56,996 nucleotides of DNA, taken from the NCBI GenBank assembly GCA_029260165.1, contig JAJDDT010000019.1, positions 1 to 56,996 of the forward strand, in the 5' to 3' direction. Made by a program: the position numbers and the translations under genes. Under the pieces are notes generated by a model. It searched no databases, was not told the origin of the DNA, and saw only the letters and a program-made list of their open reading frames with translations. Below, piece after piece: positions 26,874 through 35,407 of the stretch. How positions within the stretch are numbered: the stretch's first letter is position 1; each line of letters begins with the position of its first letter. This stretch comes from Phycisphaerae bacterium (GTDB taxonomy: Bacteria; Planctomycetota; Phycisphaerae; UBA1845).

Positions 26874-27034
26874 GTCCGCACCTCGATCCAATACGCAATG
26901 GAAAACCATTTGACACTTCACACTCGCCGCATTGTACGCGCGCAAAAATATATGGAAACAGAGAATTTTCCGATTTGCCACGACGAATGACCCTTTTTGT
27001 TGTGCGAAATTGTCGGACGCCGCGCGAGTCGTGC

Positions 27035-27811
27035 TTACGGTTTATCCACCGGAATGTGAAATGCGTCCAGAAGATACGCCCGATCCAGCCGTGAAACCTC
27101 GTAGAGAATCAGTGACTCGATCTGACGCGAATAAAGATTCAGACCACTGCCCGACGGCAACGACTGACCCTTGTGCGTTTCTGAATCGACAAACACGACG
27201 ACTTCCTCGCCATCCACCTTCGCTAACAGATAAGTCGTTTTGTCCGAAATGATGCTCGCATAGGACATCCCGATCGATTGGATATTCGACGGCAGGTTTC
27301 CCAAAACCAGCGGTTGCCCAAAACGCTTCTCAAACCTTCCGGAAAACTCCGCATCGTCCCTGCAAACCCACAGAGGCTCAAACCCGCGCGCAACCTCCGT
27401 CCGATACGCACCCGCCATCGTGCTGTAGTCCGCTGCCACGTTCGATTCCGAAAAACGCGCAAACCGAACCCCCGCAAAAACGCAAATCCCAATCGCGGCA
27501 GCCAACCCCAACCACTGACGTAGCGGTGAATGTTTCGTCCCGGCAGAACCGGCCGTCGGAACGACACGCAAATCAGTCGCATCAGCCTCGGTTTCCACGG
27601 TCGCCCAATCCGGTAATCGCGACATCAACCGCTCCGTCGGCGGCGGGGGAAACAAACGGCGGATCGACTCGTCAATCGTCCGCTGCTTTTCCACCTCAGC
27701 CATCAACCCCGGATTGTGATCCAGCTCCCGCTCGAACGCCTCACGCTCAACTGCGTCGAGCTGATCATCCAGATACGCGTCCAGACTGTCCGATTTTTCC
27801 TCAGTCGTCAT
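27035..27811 (-). CDS. Anti-sigma factor (membrane-anchored) without the zinc-binding HxxxCxxC
   Basis: A 258-residue protein. Residues 8-50 form the helical N-terminal anti-sigma domain (LDAYLDDQLDAVEREAFERE), but where the ZAS family has HxxxCxxC this protein reads LDHNPGLMAEVEK, with H32 kept and both Cys absent. One membrane segment at about 100-117 is followed by a periplasmic domain of 140 residues (about 118-258) including an aromatic-rich part. It starts inside the sigma gene: ATGA overlap of 4 bp. It would hold the sigma factor at the membrane and release it on an extracytoplasmic signal. The two TldD-like genes lie downstream on the same strand. Confidence 0.8.
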   Translation of the reverse strand: MTTEEKSDSLDAYLDDQLDAVEREAFERELDHNPGLMAEVEKQRTIDESIRRLFPPPPTERLMSRLPDWATVETEADATDLRVVPTAGSAGTKHSPLRQWLGLAAAIGICVFAGVRFARFSESNVAADYSTMAGAYRTEVARGFEPLWVCRDDAEFSGRFEKRFGQPLVLGNLPSNIQSIGMSYASIISDKTTYLLAKVDGEEVVVFVDSETHKGQSLPSGSGLNLYSRQIESLILYEVSRLDRAYLLDAFHIPVDKP

Positions 27812-28446
27812 CGCTTTTCTCTCGCCCCGCTTCGTTCGGGACCATCGTCACCCGCCCCCGAAAGCCGCTGCCGCAACAAACGTCGTGTCCGGTGGACGTG
27901 GCTCATCGCTGTCCCCGCCGGTATGCCCAGCAACTCCGCGATCCGGGCGTAATCCATTCCCTCCAGCGTTCGGAGCAACAGACACGCCCGCGCCACCTCA
28001 CCCACGTCCTCCAACGCCTCACGCATCGCATCGTCGAGTCCAATACCCGATTCGACCGCGCTGCTCATTGACACCGTTCGACCTCTGTCAGAAGCCAGTT
28101 GCTCGACGACCTGGCTGTCCAGTCCCGCGGGACGACGCCTCGATTCCCTCCGACCACGGTTCAGCGCGACGAAACGCACCATCTGACCCATCCACGCCGC
28201 AAATCGCGTCCCCCGCTCGAATTGATCCAGTTTCCCGAGTGCCAAAACCGCCGCCTCCTGAACAACATCCTCCGCCAGGCTTGCGTCACCAAGCACCCCG
28301 ACCGCCACGCCCCAAAGCGCACGCGCCGACGCCCGATACTCGATCGCAAACTCAGCCGGACTCAAAGGCTCCGAACTCCGGATCATTGAATTCGATCCAC
28401 TGGCTTGCGACTCCTTCTCGCCGATTTGTCGCTCCCACTCGATCAC
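27808..28446 (-). CDS. ECF-type RNA polymerase sigma factor
   Basis: A 212-residue factor from the GTG at 28446; an ATG at 28386 (192 residues) is an equally possible start and neither has a strong ribosome binding site. Region 2 is seen as FAIEYRASARALWGVAVGVL, DASLAEDVVQEAAVLALGKL and TRFAAWMGQMVRFVALNR (the -10 recognition helix). Region 4 is ARIAELLGIPAGTAMSHVHR, with the helix-turn-helix for the -35 box. Its overlap with the anti-sigma gene indicates one transcript. The next genes downstream on that strand are the exported TldD-like pair, likely targets, although I could not identify an ECF promoter in front of them. Confidence 0.92.
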   Translation of the reverse strand: MIEWERQIGEKESQASGSNSMIRSSEPLSPAEFAIEYRASARALWGVAVGVLGDASLAEDVVQEAAVLALGKLDQFERGTRFAAWMGQMVRFVALNRGRRESRRRPAGLDSQVVEQLASDRGRTVSMSSAVESGIGLDDAMREALEDVGEVARACLLLRTLEGMDYARIAELLGIPAGTAMSHVHRTRRLLRQRLSGAGDDGPERSGAREKR

Positions 28447-28491
28447 AACACCGCCTGCTTATGTGTCCGGTTTCCCGAAAATTGCAACCTT

Positions 28492-28527
28492 GGGCAGGTT
28501 TCAATCACCTCAAGAACAACCCTGCCC
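28492..28527. other. Inverted repeat in the divergent region upstream of the sigma gene
   Basis: GGGCAGG (28492-28498) and CCTGCCC (28521-28527) form a perfect 7-bp repeat separated by 22 bases, in the 158-bp region between the sigma gene and the sorbosone-dehydrogenase-like gene. It could be an operator or part of an RNA structure. Confidence 0.35.
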
Positions 28528-28604
28528 GAAACGACGGCGTTCCCGTAGAATCCCGTTCGAGGACAGATGATACCGGAAAAACCATTTAAATCGGACATAA
28601 TTCC

Positions 28605-29918
28605 ATGACAGCAAGGAAGTTAGCGTCAATTCACCTCGTCGCGGTTACCTGCGGAATCATAACGATCAATTGTACACCAACCACAACATTACCGCCCAAT
28701 AGCCCGAACATACCCACCGTCACCCTCGAAAAAATCGCCGCGAATTTCACCTCGCCCGTCGCCCTTGCTTCGGTACCCGACGGCTCGGGACGAAAACTGG
28801 TCGCAGACCAGATCGGCGAAATCCACGTTCTCAACGGCACCGGCATCAACACCGAAACCCCATTCCTGTCACTCCGCGACCGCATGGTCACTGTCATTCC
28901 CCCGTTCGACGAACGCGGTTTGCTCGGACTCGTCCTCCATCCCGATTTTAGCAACAACGGTCGCCTTTTCGTCTACTACTCCACACCGTTATCAAACGAC
29001 GACCCCACCGGTTTCAACCACAAATCCCGCGTCGCCGAATTTCTCGTCTCAACCGACAATCCCGACCACGCCGACCCCGACTCCGAACGCGTCATCCTCG
29101 ACATCCTCCAACCCCAGTCCAATCACAACGCAGGACAACTCGCCTTCGGACCCGACGGCATGCTCTACATCGGCACCGGTGACGGCGGATCAGGTGGCGA
29201 TCGCGGATTCGGACACAATCCCGACATCGGCAACAGCCAGGACACCACCACCCTCCTCGGGAAAATCCTCCGCATCGACATCGACCGCGACGAACCCTAC
29301 GCCATCCCCGCTGACAACCCGTTCGTCAACGATCTCAACGCCCGCGACGAAATCCACGCCCTGGGATTGCGAAACCCGTGGCGATTCTCATTCGATCGCG
29401 ACACAGGCCAACTCTACGTCGGCGACGTAGGCCAAAACGCAATCGAAGAGGTCAGCATCGTCTCCGCCGGCGACAACCTCGGCTGGAACATCAGGGAAGG
29501 CAACGCCTGCTTCAATCCCGCAAACAACTGTCCCATCACCGACGAGAAAGGCCAAAACCTCGTCGCCCCGATCATCACCTACCCCCACAACGCAGCCACG
29601 GAACCCACTGGTTCATCCGTTATCGGTGGATACATCTATCGAGGTCACACCATCAGCGCATTAACAGGCCGGTACATCTTCGCCGATTTCAACGCCGGTG
29701 TTGGCGGCAGACTCTACATCGCCACGCGCGACACAACGTCGCAACAATGGACCGTCGAGGATCTGCCCATCACAAACAAACCCAACGGCAGACCCGATTT
29801 CACCATCCTGTCTCTGGGTGAAGACGCCGCCGGCGAGTTGTATGTTCTCGCCGGCACCGGCGACGTCTACCGAATCGTCAATCCCAATGTAGCGTCACCC
29901 CTCGTGGGTGACGAGTAG
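28605..29918 (+). CDS. Exported glucose/sorbosone-dehydrogenase-like beta-propeller
   Basis: A 437-residue exported protein of the PQQ-dependent soluble glucose dehydrogenase (GSDH) family. The signal peptide is residues 1-22; C23 might be lipidated, but the site (TINC) is a poor lipobox. Motifs include the start of the propeller (IAANFTSPVALASVPDG), EIHVLNG, RGLLGLVLHPDF, the catalytic-type H174 in NHNAGQLAFGPDG followed by YIGTGDGG, and the R256 loop GLRNPWRFSFD. Substrate is probably a sugar or polyol; PQQ use is inferred from the family. Its last residues (VASPLVGDE) and stop codon are encoded by a palindromic repeat. No ribosome binding site precedes the ATG. Confidence 0.88.
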   Translation: MTARKLASIHLVAVTCGIITINCTPTTTLPPNSPNIPTVTLEKIAANFTSPVALASVPDGSGRKLVADQIGEIHVLNGTGINTETPFLSLRDRMVTVIPPFDERGLLGLVLHPDFSNNGRLFVYYSTPLSNDDPTGFNHKSRVAEFLVSTDNPDHADPDSERVILDILQPQSNHNAGQLAFGPDGMLYIGTGDGGSGGDRGFGHNPDIGNSQDTTTLLGKILRIDIDRDEPYAIPADNPFVNDLNARDEIHALGLRNPWRFSFDRDTGQLYVGDVGQNAIEEVSIVSAGDNLGWNIREGNACFNPANNCPITDEKGQNLVAPIITYPHNAATEPTGSSVIGGYIYRGHTISALTGRYIFADFNAGVGGRLYIATRDTTSQQWTVEDLPITNKPNGRPDFTILSLGEDAAGELYVLAGTGDVYRIVNPNVASPLVGDE

Positions 29919-29920
29919 GC
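29888..29920 (+). repeat. REP-like palindromic repeat, copy A
   Basis: TGTAG followed by arms CGTCACCC/GGGTGACG (29893-29900, 29906-29913) around a 5-base loop, then AGTAGGC. The arms encode the last residues of the upstream protein and the stop codon lies at 29916-29918. Near-identical copies occur at 39280 and 52575-52656. Confidence 0.75.
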
Positions 29921-30019
29921 AAAAAACCGTTGAGTTTACCAAGGATGACAAGAGGCAGAACCAATTCGAGACAAGATGCAAGCCCCTGACGCTTCGATTG
30001 GGCACCGAGCCTTCTCGCT

Positions 30020-31477
30020 CTATTTCCCCCCCGTCAACGCCGACACAGATTCGGGGGCAACCCCCGATTCCGCGTCCTCCAACGAAGCCCCGTCATCCGC
30101 CTCAACAAACGCCCCCGCAATCACCTCCGCCACCACCCGATGCCCCGCCGGCGTCCAATGATGGTCGTAGGCGAAATAGGCATGTACCCCATCAGCCACC
30201 GCATCGCGCAATGCTTCCGTCGTCGAAACAAACGCAACATCATTCGACGCGCACCACGACCGCACCACCCGCTCCCGGGCGTCAAGGTTCTCGAACAACA
30301 TCCGCTCAAACACATCCGCGGCTGGAACCCAATCGCTCCGCATTCCCGCAATCTGCTGCATTTTCTCGATCGGCAACCGACCCCGAACCAACGGCAGCAC
30401 CACATGCGCCTTCGTCGGAGCAAACGCCATTGTCAGCTCCAACCCCTTCGCATCGCAGGCTGCCCGGATTTCGTCCAGATACCCCTTCGCCCGCAACCAC
30501 GTCGGACCAATCTCAAACAAATCCGCCGACTGACTATGCTCAAGCAGCGCTTTGGGACCAAACGCATACGGATGCGACCCCGCACCCTCAGGCACCATCA
30601 ACGGCAACCACGAAAACAATTCCACAAGCTCAGGATCGGGTGGCCTCGTTGCACCACCCGGCCAACCCTGGATCACGCGATCGAGCGTCATGCGAATCGG
30701 CGACCGATCCGCGTATTGCGACAACCGTTCCCAAATCGAAGGATGCTCGGGCCCCAACTCCCGCTCAGCCGTTCGAAAATCGTTCCCTTCATAGATCATG
30801 CAAATGACGTGTTCGGACCCCAGTGACAAACCGTGTTGACGCAGTGAGGCCAAATAATGCACAGGTCCATAACCGGTCATCCCAAGGTTGTAGACACGCT
30901 TTCCGGTCGTCCGGGCAAACAACGTGGTCCAAACATTGTCGTTGGAAACGTTGGATCCCTCGGTAAAAGAATCACCAAGTGTGACCACCTCGTACGACGA
31001 TTGCACATCCACATTGCGATACCCACGCTCGTCTGCGGTCAGTGTGCACGAAACGGGCTGATGTCCCGGCGGTGCCTTCGCTGCCCAACCCGACGTTGGA
31101 ACGTCCGAAAACTCATACGTCCACGTTCGATTTGGTGGGCGGTGAAACGCAAGATCGTCATACACATACGTTGGCGTCACAATCCGTCGCAGCGCGAAAT
31201 CCGCCAACAGCAACGTCGGTAGGGCGACCATCAACAACGCGACCACCCGAAACCACCGCCGCCGGTAGGTTTCGCGCGTTTTCGCCTGATCGATGTACAA
31301 ACCCACGATGGAAAGAATCACCACGCCAAGGATCCAGCCGAAATGCGTCTGCGAGTATCGCCCCAGGATGACCGTCCTGTCGTGCGCGACGAGATGGCTG
31401 ACGTTGCTCGGAATCGCAATCAGCAAACCGTTTGCAATGACCACAGCGGACAGGAAAAACTTCTGTCGCAGATTCAT
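30020..31477 (-). CDS. Membrane-anchored SGNH/GDSL hydrolase or acyltransferase
   Basis: A 485-residue protein. Two to three N-terminal membrane segments (about 8-28, 45-65 and 75-97) anchor a periplasmic SGNH domain. Visible blocks are TLGDSFTEGSNVSND (block I, nucleophile Ser), NLGMTGYGPVHYL (block II Gly), IYEGNDF (block III Asn) and the catalytic pair in FAYDHHWTPAGH (Asp-x-x-His near 445-455). Proteins of this layout (AlgJ/PatB/SGNH-anchored) add or remove O-acetyl groups on surface polysaccharide. The start lies inside the stop of the upstream membrane glycosyltransferase-like gene (ATGA, 4 bp overlap), supporting a joint role in building an envelope glycan. Confidence 0.8.
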   Translation of the reverse strand: MNLRQKFFLSAVVIANGLLIAIPSNVSHLVAHDRTVILGRYSQTHFGWILGVVILSIVGLYIDQAKTRETYRRRWFRVVALLMVALPTLLLADFALRRIVTPTYVYDDLAFHRPPNRTWTYEFSDVPTSGWAAKAPPGHQPVSCTLTADERGYRNVDVQSSYEVVTLGDSFTEGSNVSNDNVWTTLFARTTGKRVYNLGMTGYGPVHYLASLRQHGLSLGSEHVICMIYEGNDFRTAERELGPEHPSIWERLSQYADRSPIRMTLDRVIQGWPGGATRPPDPELVELFSWLPLMVPEGAGSHPYAFGPKALLEHSQSADLFEIGPTWLRAKGYLDEIRAACDAKGLELTMAFAPTKAHVVLPLVRGRLPIEKMQQIAGMRSDWVPAADVFERMLFENLDARERVVRSWCASNDVAFVSTTEALRDAVADGVHAYFAYDHHWTPAGHRVVAEVIAGAFVEADDGASLEDAESGVAPESVSALTGGK

Positions 31478-33054
31478 CGTGACCCCGCCTCGTTGTCTGC
31501 GTCAATCGTGACGATTCGCTGCACCCCGTTGGCGAAAAAATCGAGTTGCTTGTTGCCCCACGCATTCGTGTATCCACCCATCTTCCGCCGCGGTTGACCA
31601 AGAATGTATTCGATCCCCATCTCGTCCCAATACGCGTTCATCGTTTTCCCGCCTCGCAAAACAGCGACAATATCATTGTTCGCCAACCCGTCCAGATTGA
31701 TGACGACAAGGTTGGGCGTGTAATACTGCATGATCCCGCTATGCCAGCACCCGATACGCGTTCCCATCGGTAGGTTCTTTGCCAACCGCTGCACCGCAAC
31801 CAGATTGGCTGACTGATCCCTGGATCGTGGATGGAGCAGGTTGCGCGCAAAGACCGCGCCCGACTCGACGACAACCAGGGCAATGAGCACGGGCATCATC
31901 CGCCTCGCCAAACCCGCCAACCGATTCGTCGCCAACCCCGTCCAAATCTGCGAAAACGCACCCGCCGTCACCAACGTCAGGCAAACCAGCGCAGGCACGT
32001 AATACCACGTTCGAGGCCTGTCAATGAACAACGCGTACGCGACCCCCAACCCCAAAGGCAACACCCACAAAACATGCAGGAACAACGTCCGCGAACCATC
32101 CTCCAATCGTCGGCCCGCGAACAGCAGCACCAGCCAGCCACTCAACGTCCATTTCAACGCCGGCACCTTCACAAGACATTTTCCGGCATACGCAATCCAC
32201 GTTTCCCCAGCCTGCAACATATCGCCCCAAAAACCATGTTCGGCCCGCACCCCCGCCCGCCACAACTGCTTCACGACCGCGCTACCCTGCAACGACCCAC
32301 CCGTTTCCCGATACGCAATCCACCACCAGACGCTCAACATCCCCACCGCAACAACGCACATGATCCCAACACCCATCAAGCGTCGTCTCACATCGCCAAT
32401 CGACCGGGAAGACAGAAACACCATCGCAAGCGGCGGTAGCAGGGCAATCGAGTCCGTCCGCGCCCAATGCGTCAATCCAAGCGAAACCCCCAACAGCAGG
32501 AACGATCCCATTCCGACCGAACCCTCCGCCCCCCGCAGCATCCATATCGCCATTCCCAAACTGACCGACAGGCACAACCCGTAAACCGCCCCCTCAAGCC
32601 CCGTCGCACCAATCAACACCCCATGCGGATTCGTCCACCAGCACAAGGCAGCCGCCACCCCGCCAGCCACTCCCCACCACGTCTTCGCCGCCCAATACAA
32701 CACCCCACCCGTCAGCGCAAAACAAACCCCGTTCAGCACAATCGCCTGCCGCACAAACCCATCCAGCGAAGGTTCCGTCAGCCAACGCAACCCCGCCAAC
32801 AGGAAACAATACAACGGATGAAAACCCGTCGTCTTCGTCAGCCCGTCCGCCGACAAACCTTCCCCACAGGCCACATGACTCGCAATATTGAAGTAGTAGT
32901 AGGCGTCGTCCGAGAGATGCTGGACGATGTACGCACGAGAACCGAGCATGAGCAGCGTCGGCAATCCCACGCAAAACAGGACCGCCACCCCGCAGAGAAC
33001 ACGCGTCGGGTGCTTGATCCTCTGGTAGGATACCCCGGTATCACGCCCGGTCAT
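31474..33054 (-). CDS. Polytopic GT-C family glycosyltransferase-like protein
   Basis: A 526-residue membrane protein. The ATG at 33054 is preferred; a GTG at 33060 adds two residues. About ten hydrophobic segments occupy residues 15-400. An early loop QHLSDDAYYYFNIA with adjacent Asp residues (D-D at about residue 45) and the following HVACGEGLS match the first extracytoplasmic loop of GT-C transferases (ArnT/PMT type), in which that acidic pair binds the metal or the lipid-sugar donor. The C-terminal 120 residues are soluble. It forms a two-gene operon with the SGNH protein (4 bp overlap), so the sugar it transfers may be acylated. Confidence 0.78.
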   Translation of the reverse strand: MTGRDTGVSYQRIKHPTRVLCGVAVLFCVGLPTLLMLGSRAYIVQHLSDDAYYYFNIASHVACGEGLSADGLTKTTGFHPLYCFLLAGLRWLTEPSLDGFVRQAIVLNGVCFALTGGVLYWAAKTWWGVAGGVAAALCWWTNPHGVLIGATGLEGAVYGLCLSVSLGMAIWMLRGAEGSVGMGSFLLLGVSLGLTHWARTDSIALLPPLAMVFLSSRSIGDVRRRLMGVGIMCVVAVGMLSVWWWIAYRETGGSLQGSAVVKQLWRAGVRAEHGFWGDMLQAGETWIAYAGKCLVKVPALKWTLSGWLVLLFAGRRLEDGSRTLFLHVLWVLPLGLGVAYALFIDRPRTWYYVPALVCLTLVTAGAFSQIWTGLATNRLAGLARRMMPVLIALVVVESGAVFARNLLHPRSRDQSANLVAVQRLAKNLPMGTRIGCWHSGIMQYYTPNLVVINLDGLANNDIVAVLRGGKTMNAYWDEMGIEYILGQPRRKMGGYTNAWGNKQLDFFANGVQRIVTIDADNEAGSR

Positions 33055-33156
33055 CAACACAAAACGCCCCCGTCACGTTACCACCTGCACACAACGAGTA
33101 GGCAATGTAACGCACGTCGGACGCATCCGCCAACGCTGCCACAGACACGCAACCGA

Positions 33157-33225
33157 TTAGTTAAAAAACAAAATCAGGTCGAGAATCTGAAAAATCAAAT
33201 CCAGAATAAGCTGAAACAGGTTCAT
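33157..33225 (-). CDS. 22-residue hydrophobic peptide with internal repeat
   Basis: A minus-strand ORF of 22 codons from the ATG at 33225 to a TAA at 33157, with AAGGAG placed 7 bases upstream. The peptide is M-N-L followed by FQLILDLI and FQILDLIL, then FFN, so eight-residue blocks repeat with one deletion and the two Asp are seven residues apart. The result is a hydrophobic helix with a weak polar stripe. A promoter-like sequence (TTGTGT-17-TAGGAT) lies at 33256-33284. Such peptides can be type I toxin-like, membrane regulators or leader peptides; 102 bp separate its stop from the start of the GT-C gene on the same strand. Nothing in the window identifies a partner RNA. Confidence 0.5.
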   Translation of the reverse strand: MNLFQLILDLIFQILDLILFFN

Positions 33226-33255
33226 GGACAGTCTCCTTATAACCACGCCCGATGC

Positions 33256-33284
33256 ATCCTAGTCCCCGCAGAGTGTCCACACAA
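33256..33284 (-). promoter_or_regulatory. Promoter candidate for the 22-residue peptide
   Basis: TTGTGT and TAGGAT separated by 17 bases on the minus strand, with the expected start about 24 bases before the ATG at 33225. Moderate match only. Confidence 0.3.
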
Positions 33285-33438
33285 GCAGCACAATCCCAAA
33301 CCAAACCCACAACCAATCCATCCAGACACACAGGATTCCATTCACCGCCAATTTCCATAAGATAATCGCCAACCCGTGCGGATGCGTCGGACAACGACCG
33401 TCGTCATATCCGTGTCGGGCGATATGGAAGAATGCACC

Positions 33439-35235
33439 ATGCTGATCGCCGCCGTCCCTGGCTCTGGATTGCTCTTCGGACTGATGCTCATCGCGGGCAT
33501 CACCGGTGCCTTTGCCGCGCGATGGGTCCACGTCCCACGCGTCGTCGGGTTCCTCCTCAGCGGCGTCGCCCTGCGCGCCTGCCTGCGCTACACTCTCCAC
33601 TCCGATGACCTCGACATCAACCACGCGCTCAGCCACTCCGCCATGCCCCTGGCAGCCATTCGCGATCTTGCCCTCGGAATGATCCTCTTCAAGGTCGGCA
33701 GCGTCTTTGAAAAAAAGAAACTCCAAACCGTCGGAAAATCCGTCGCCAGGATCAGTCTCACAGAAACGACCCTCTCCTTCCTCCTCGTCATCGTCGGATG
33801 CACGGTCGTGACAATCATCGCCGCCACCACCGGCGACACACCCTTCTCCGACCAACTCGTCCTCTGCGCACTTCTCGCCGCCTCCGCCATCGCCACCGCA
33901 CCAGCCGCAACCCTCTTTGTTCTCCAGGAATACGAAGCCAGGGGACCCATGACCGACCGCATCCTCGCCATGGTCGGTTTCAACAACATCATCTGCATCG
34001 TCGCATTCTTCACCCTGTTCATCACCCTGACCGCAACGGGCGTCATCGTCTGCACAGGCAGCATCGCCGCAACACCATGGATGACCCTCTTCTCGCTGAC
34101 CGTCGGCAGTGTCGCACTCGGCGTCATCGGCGGAGCCATCCTCATCATCGCCCACGGCAAACTCCCACTGGCTGAAACCCTGCTCGTTTTCTTCGCCATC
34201 TTCCTCGTCCTCGGCGCCGGCGAATCCTGGTTTATGGATCATCTCTCCGTCGCATACAGTTTCCTGCTCACCACCCTTGTCATCGGTGCCGTCTTCGCAA
34301 ACGTCGCCGTCGACTCCGAAAAACTCAAATCCACCATCAACACCGTCGGCACACCCATCTATGCTGGATTCTTCGTCCTCGCCGGATTCAAACTCCACGT
34401 CGACGACCTGCTGAAAATGGGACTGCTCGGCGCAACTTATGTCCTCTGCCGTACCACCGGAAAATACCTCGGCGTCAAACTCGGCGCGCGATGGACACCC
34501 CATTCCGATACCGCCACCGCCTCCCTGGGCTCCGCCATGCTCTGCCAGGCTGCCGTCGCCATCGGACTCGTCGCATTTGTTGAGCAACACTGGAAAAGCC
34601 CGCTCGCTGCAACCTTCGGCACCATCATCCTTGGCAGCGTCGTCGTCTTTGAATTGGCAGGACCCCTCCTCCTCAAACGCAAAGTCGTCGCCTGCGGCGA
34701 GGTCAAAGCCATCACCCTCCTGAGACGCGGAAATACCCCAGCCGACGAACCCGCCGTCACCACCAACACCATCCGCGCCATCATCCGACTCGTCATCCCC
34801 CAAAAAGCGGGCAGGTCCACAGCCCCGCAAATCCTGACGGTGGAATACGTCATGCGCGGCAACATCCAGCTCATCCAGGCCGCCGCCACCTTCGACGAGG
34901 TCCTTCATTTCATCGAGAAAACCGATTATGGCCACTTCCCCGTGGTCCACGCCGGCGGACAATTTGCGGGAATGATCCACATGTCCGAACTCCGCGACCT
35001 CATCTACGACCCCGCACTGCGAGACCTTGTCACCGCCATCGACCTCACCGACAACACCGCCTCCGTCGTCGCCAGAGACGTCCCGCTCGAAAGCATTCTT
35101 TCCGAATTCGCAAAAGCCAACGTCAGCATCCTCCCGGTCGTCGAATACGTCGGCAGTCTGCACATCGTCGGTGTCGTCGAGGAAAAAGACGTCCTCCGGG
35201 CATTGCACACCACCCAAAACACGAAAAAGCCATAA
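33439..35235 (+). CDS. CPA2-family cation:proton antiporter with C-terminal CBS pair
   Basis: A 598-residue membrane protein; the ATG at 33439 follows GGAAG at 8 bases, while ATG 33424 and GTG 33376 are upstream options. Twelve or so membrane segments (about residues 10-400) show the antiporter fold: HVPRVVGFLLSGV with the following LSHSAMPLAAIRDLALGMIL, then ASAIATAPAATLFVLQEYEA and FNNIICIVAFF. After a linker at about 420-470, two CBS domains (about 470-590) carry EVLHFIEKTDYGHFPVV and SILPVVEYVGSLHIVGVVEE, which often bind adenine nucleotides to gate transport. It lacks the KTN/RCK domain of KefB. It could exchange Na+ or K+ for H+ across the inner membrane. Confidence 0.85.
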   Translation: MLIAAVPGSGLLFGLMLIAGITGAFAARWVHVPRVVGFLLSGVALRACLRYTLHSDDLDINHALSHSAMPLAAIRDLALGMILFKVGSVFEKKKLQTVGKSVARISLTETTLSFLLVIVGCTVVTIIAATTGDTPFSDQLVLCALLAASAIATAPAATLFVLQEYEARGPMTDRILAMVGFNNIICIVAFFTLFITLTATGVIVCTGSIAATPWMTLFSLTVGSVALGVIGGAILIIAHGKLPLAETLLVFFAIFLVLGAGESWFMDHLSVAYSFLLTTLVIGAVFANVAVDSEKLKSTINTVGTPIYAGFFVLAGFKLHVDDLLKMGLLGATYVLCRTTGKYLGVKLGARWTPHSDTATASLGSAMLCQAAVAIGLVAFVEQHWKSPLAATFGTIILGSVVVFELAGPLLLKRKVVACGEVKAITLLRRGNTPADEPAVTTNTIRAIIRLVIPQKAGRSTAPQILTVEYVMRGNIQLIQAAATFDEVLHFIEKTDYGHFPVVHAGGQFAGMIHMSELRDLIYDPALRDLVTAIDLTDNTASVVARDVPLESILSEFAKANVSILPVVEYVGSLHIVGVVEEKDVLRALHTTQNTKKP

Positions 35236-35362
35236 CGCCGTTTTGAATCCGGTATAGTGCCACCATCTCTGTGAAGCCCGGTCTGTCGCGCATCCGATTG
35301 TGAACGTTTCGCCATGTTCAGCTTGGCCCCTGTCGGCCTGTCCATTACACTCTGACGAGGTT

Positions 35363-35386
35363 TTCGGCGACAGGTTCGGCGACAGG
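35363..35386. repeat. Tandem 12-bp direct repeat upstream of the GT4 gene
   Basis: TTCGGCGACAGG occurs twice head to tail at 35363-35374 and 35375-35386, just before the ribosome-binding region. It may be a regulator site or a slippage product. Confidence 0.4.
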
Positions 35387-35407
35387 TGTTGAAGGGAGCT
35401 TCGTCTC

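Noticed and set aside
33080-33115. Decayed copy of the palindromic repeat (shares ACGAGTAGGCAA with copy A)
   Set aside because: Only 12 bases match and the arms do not pair; too weak to call.
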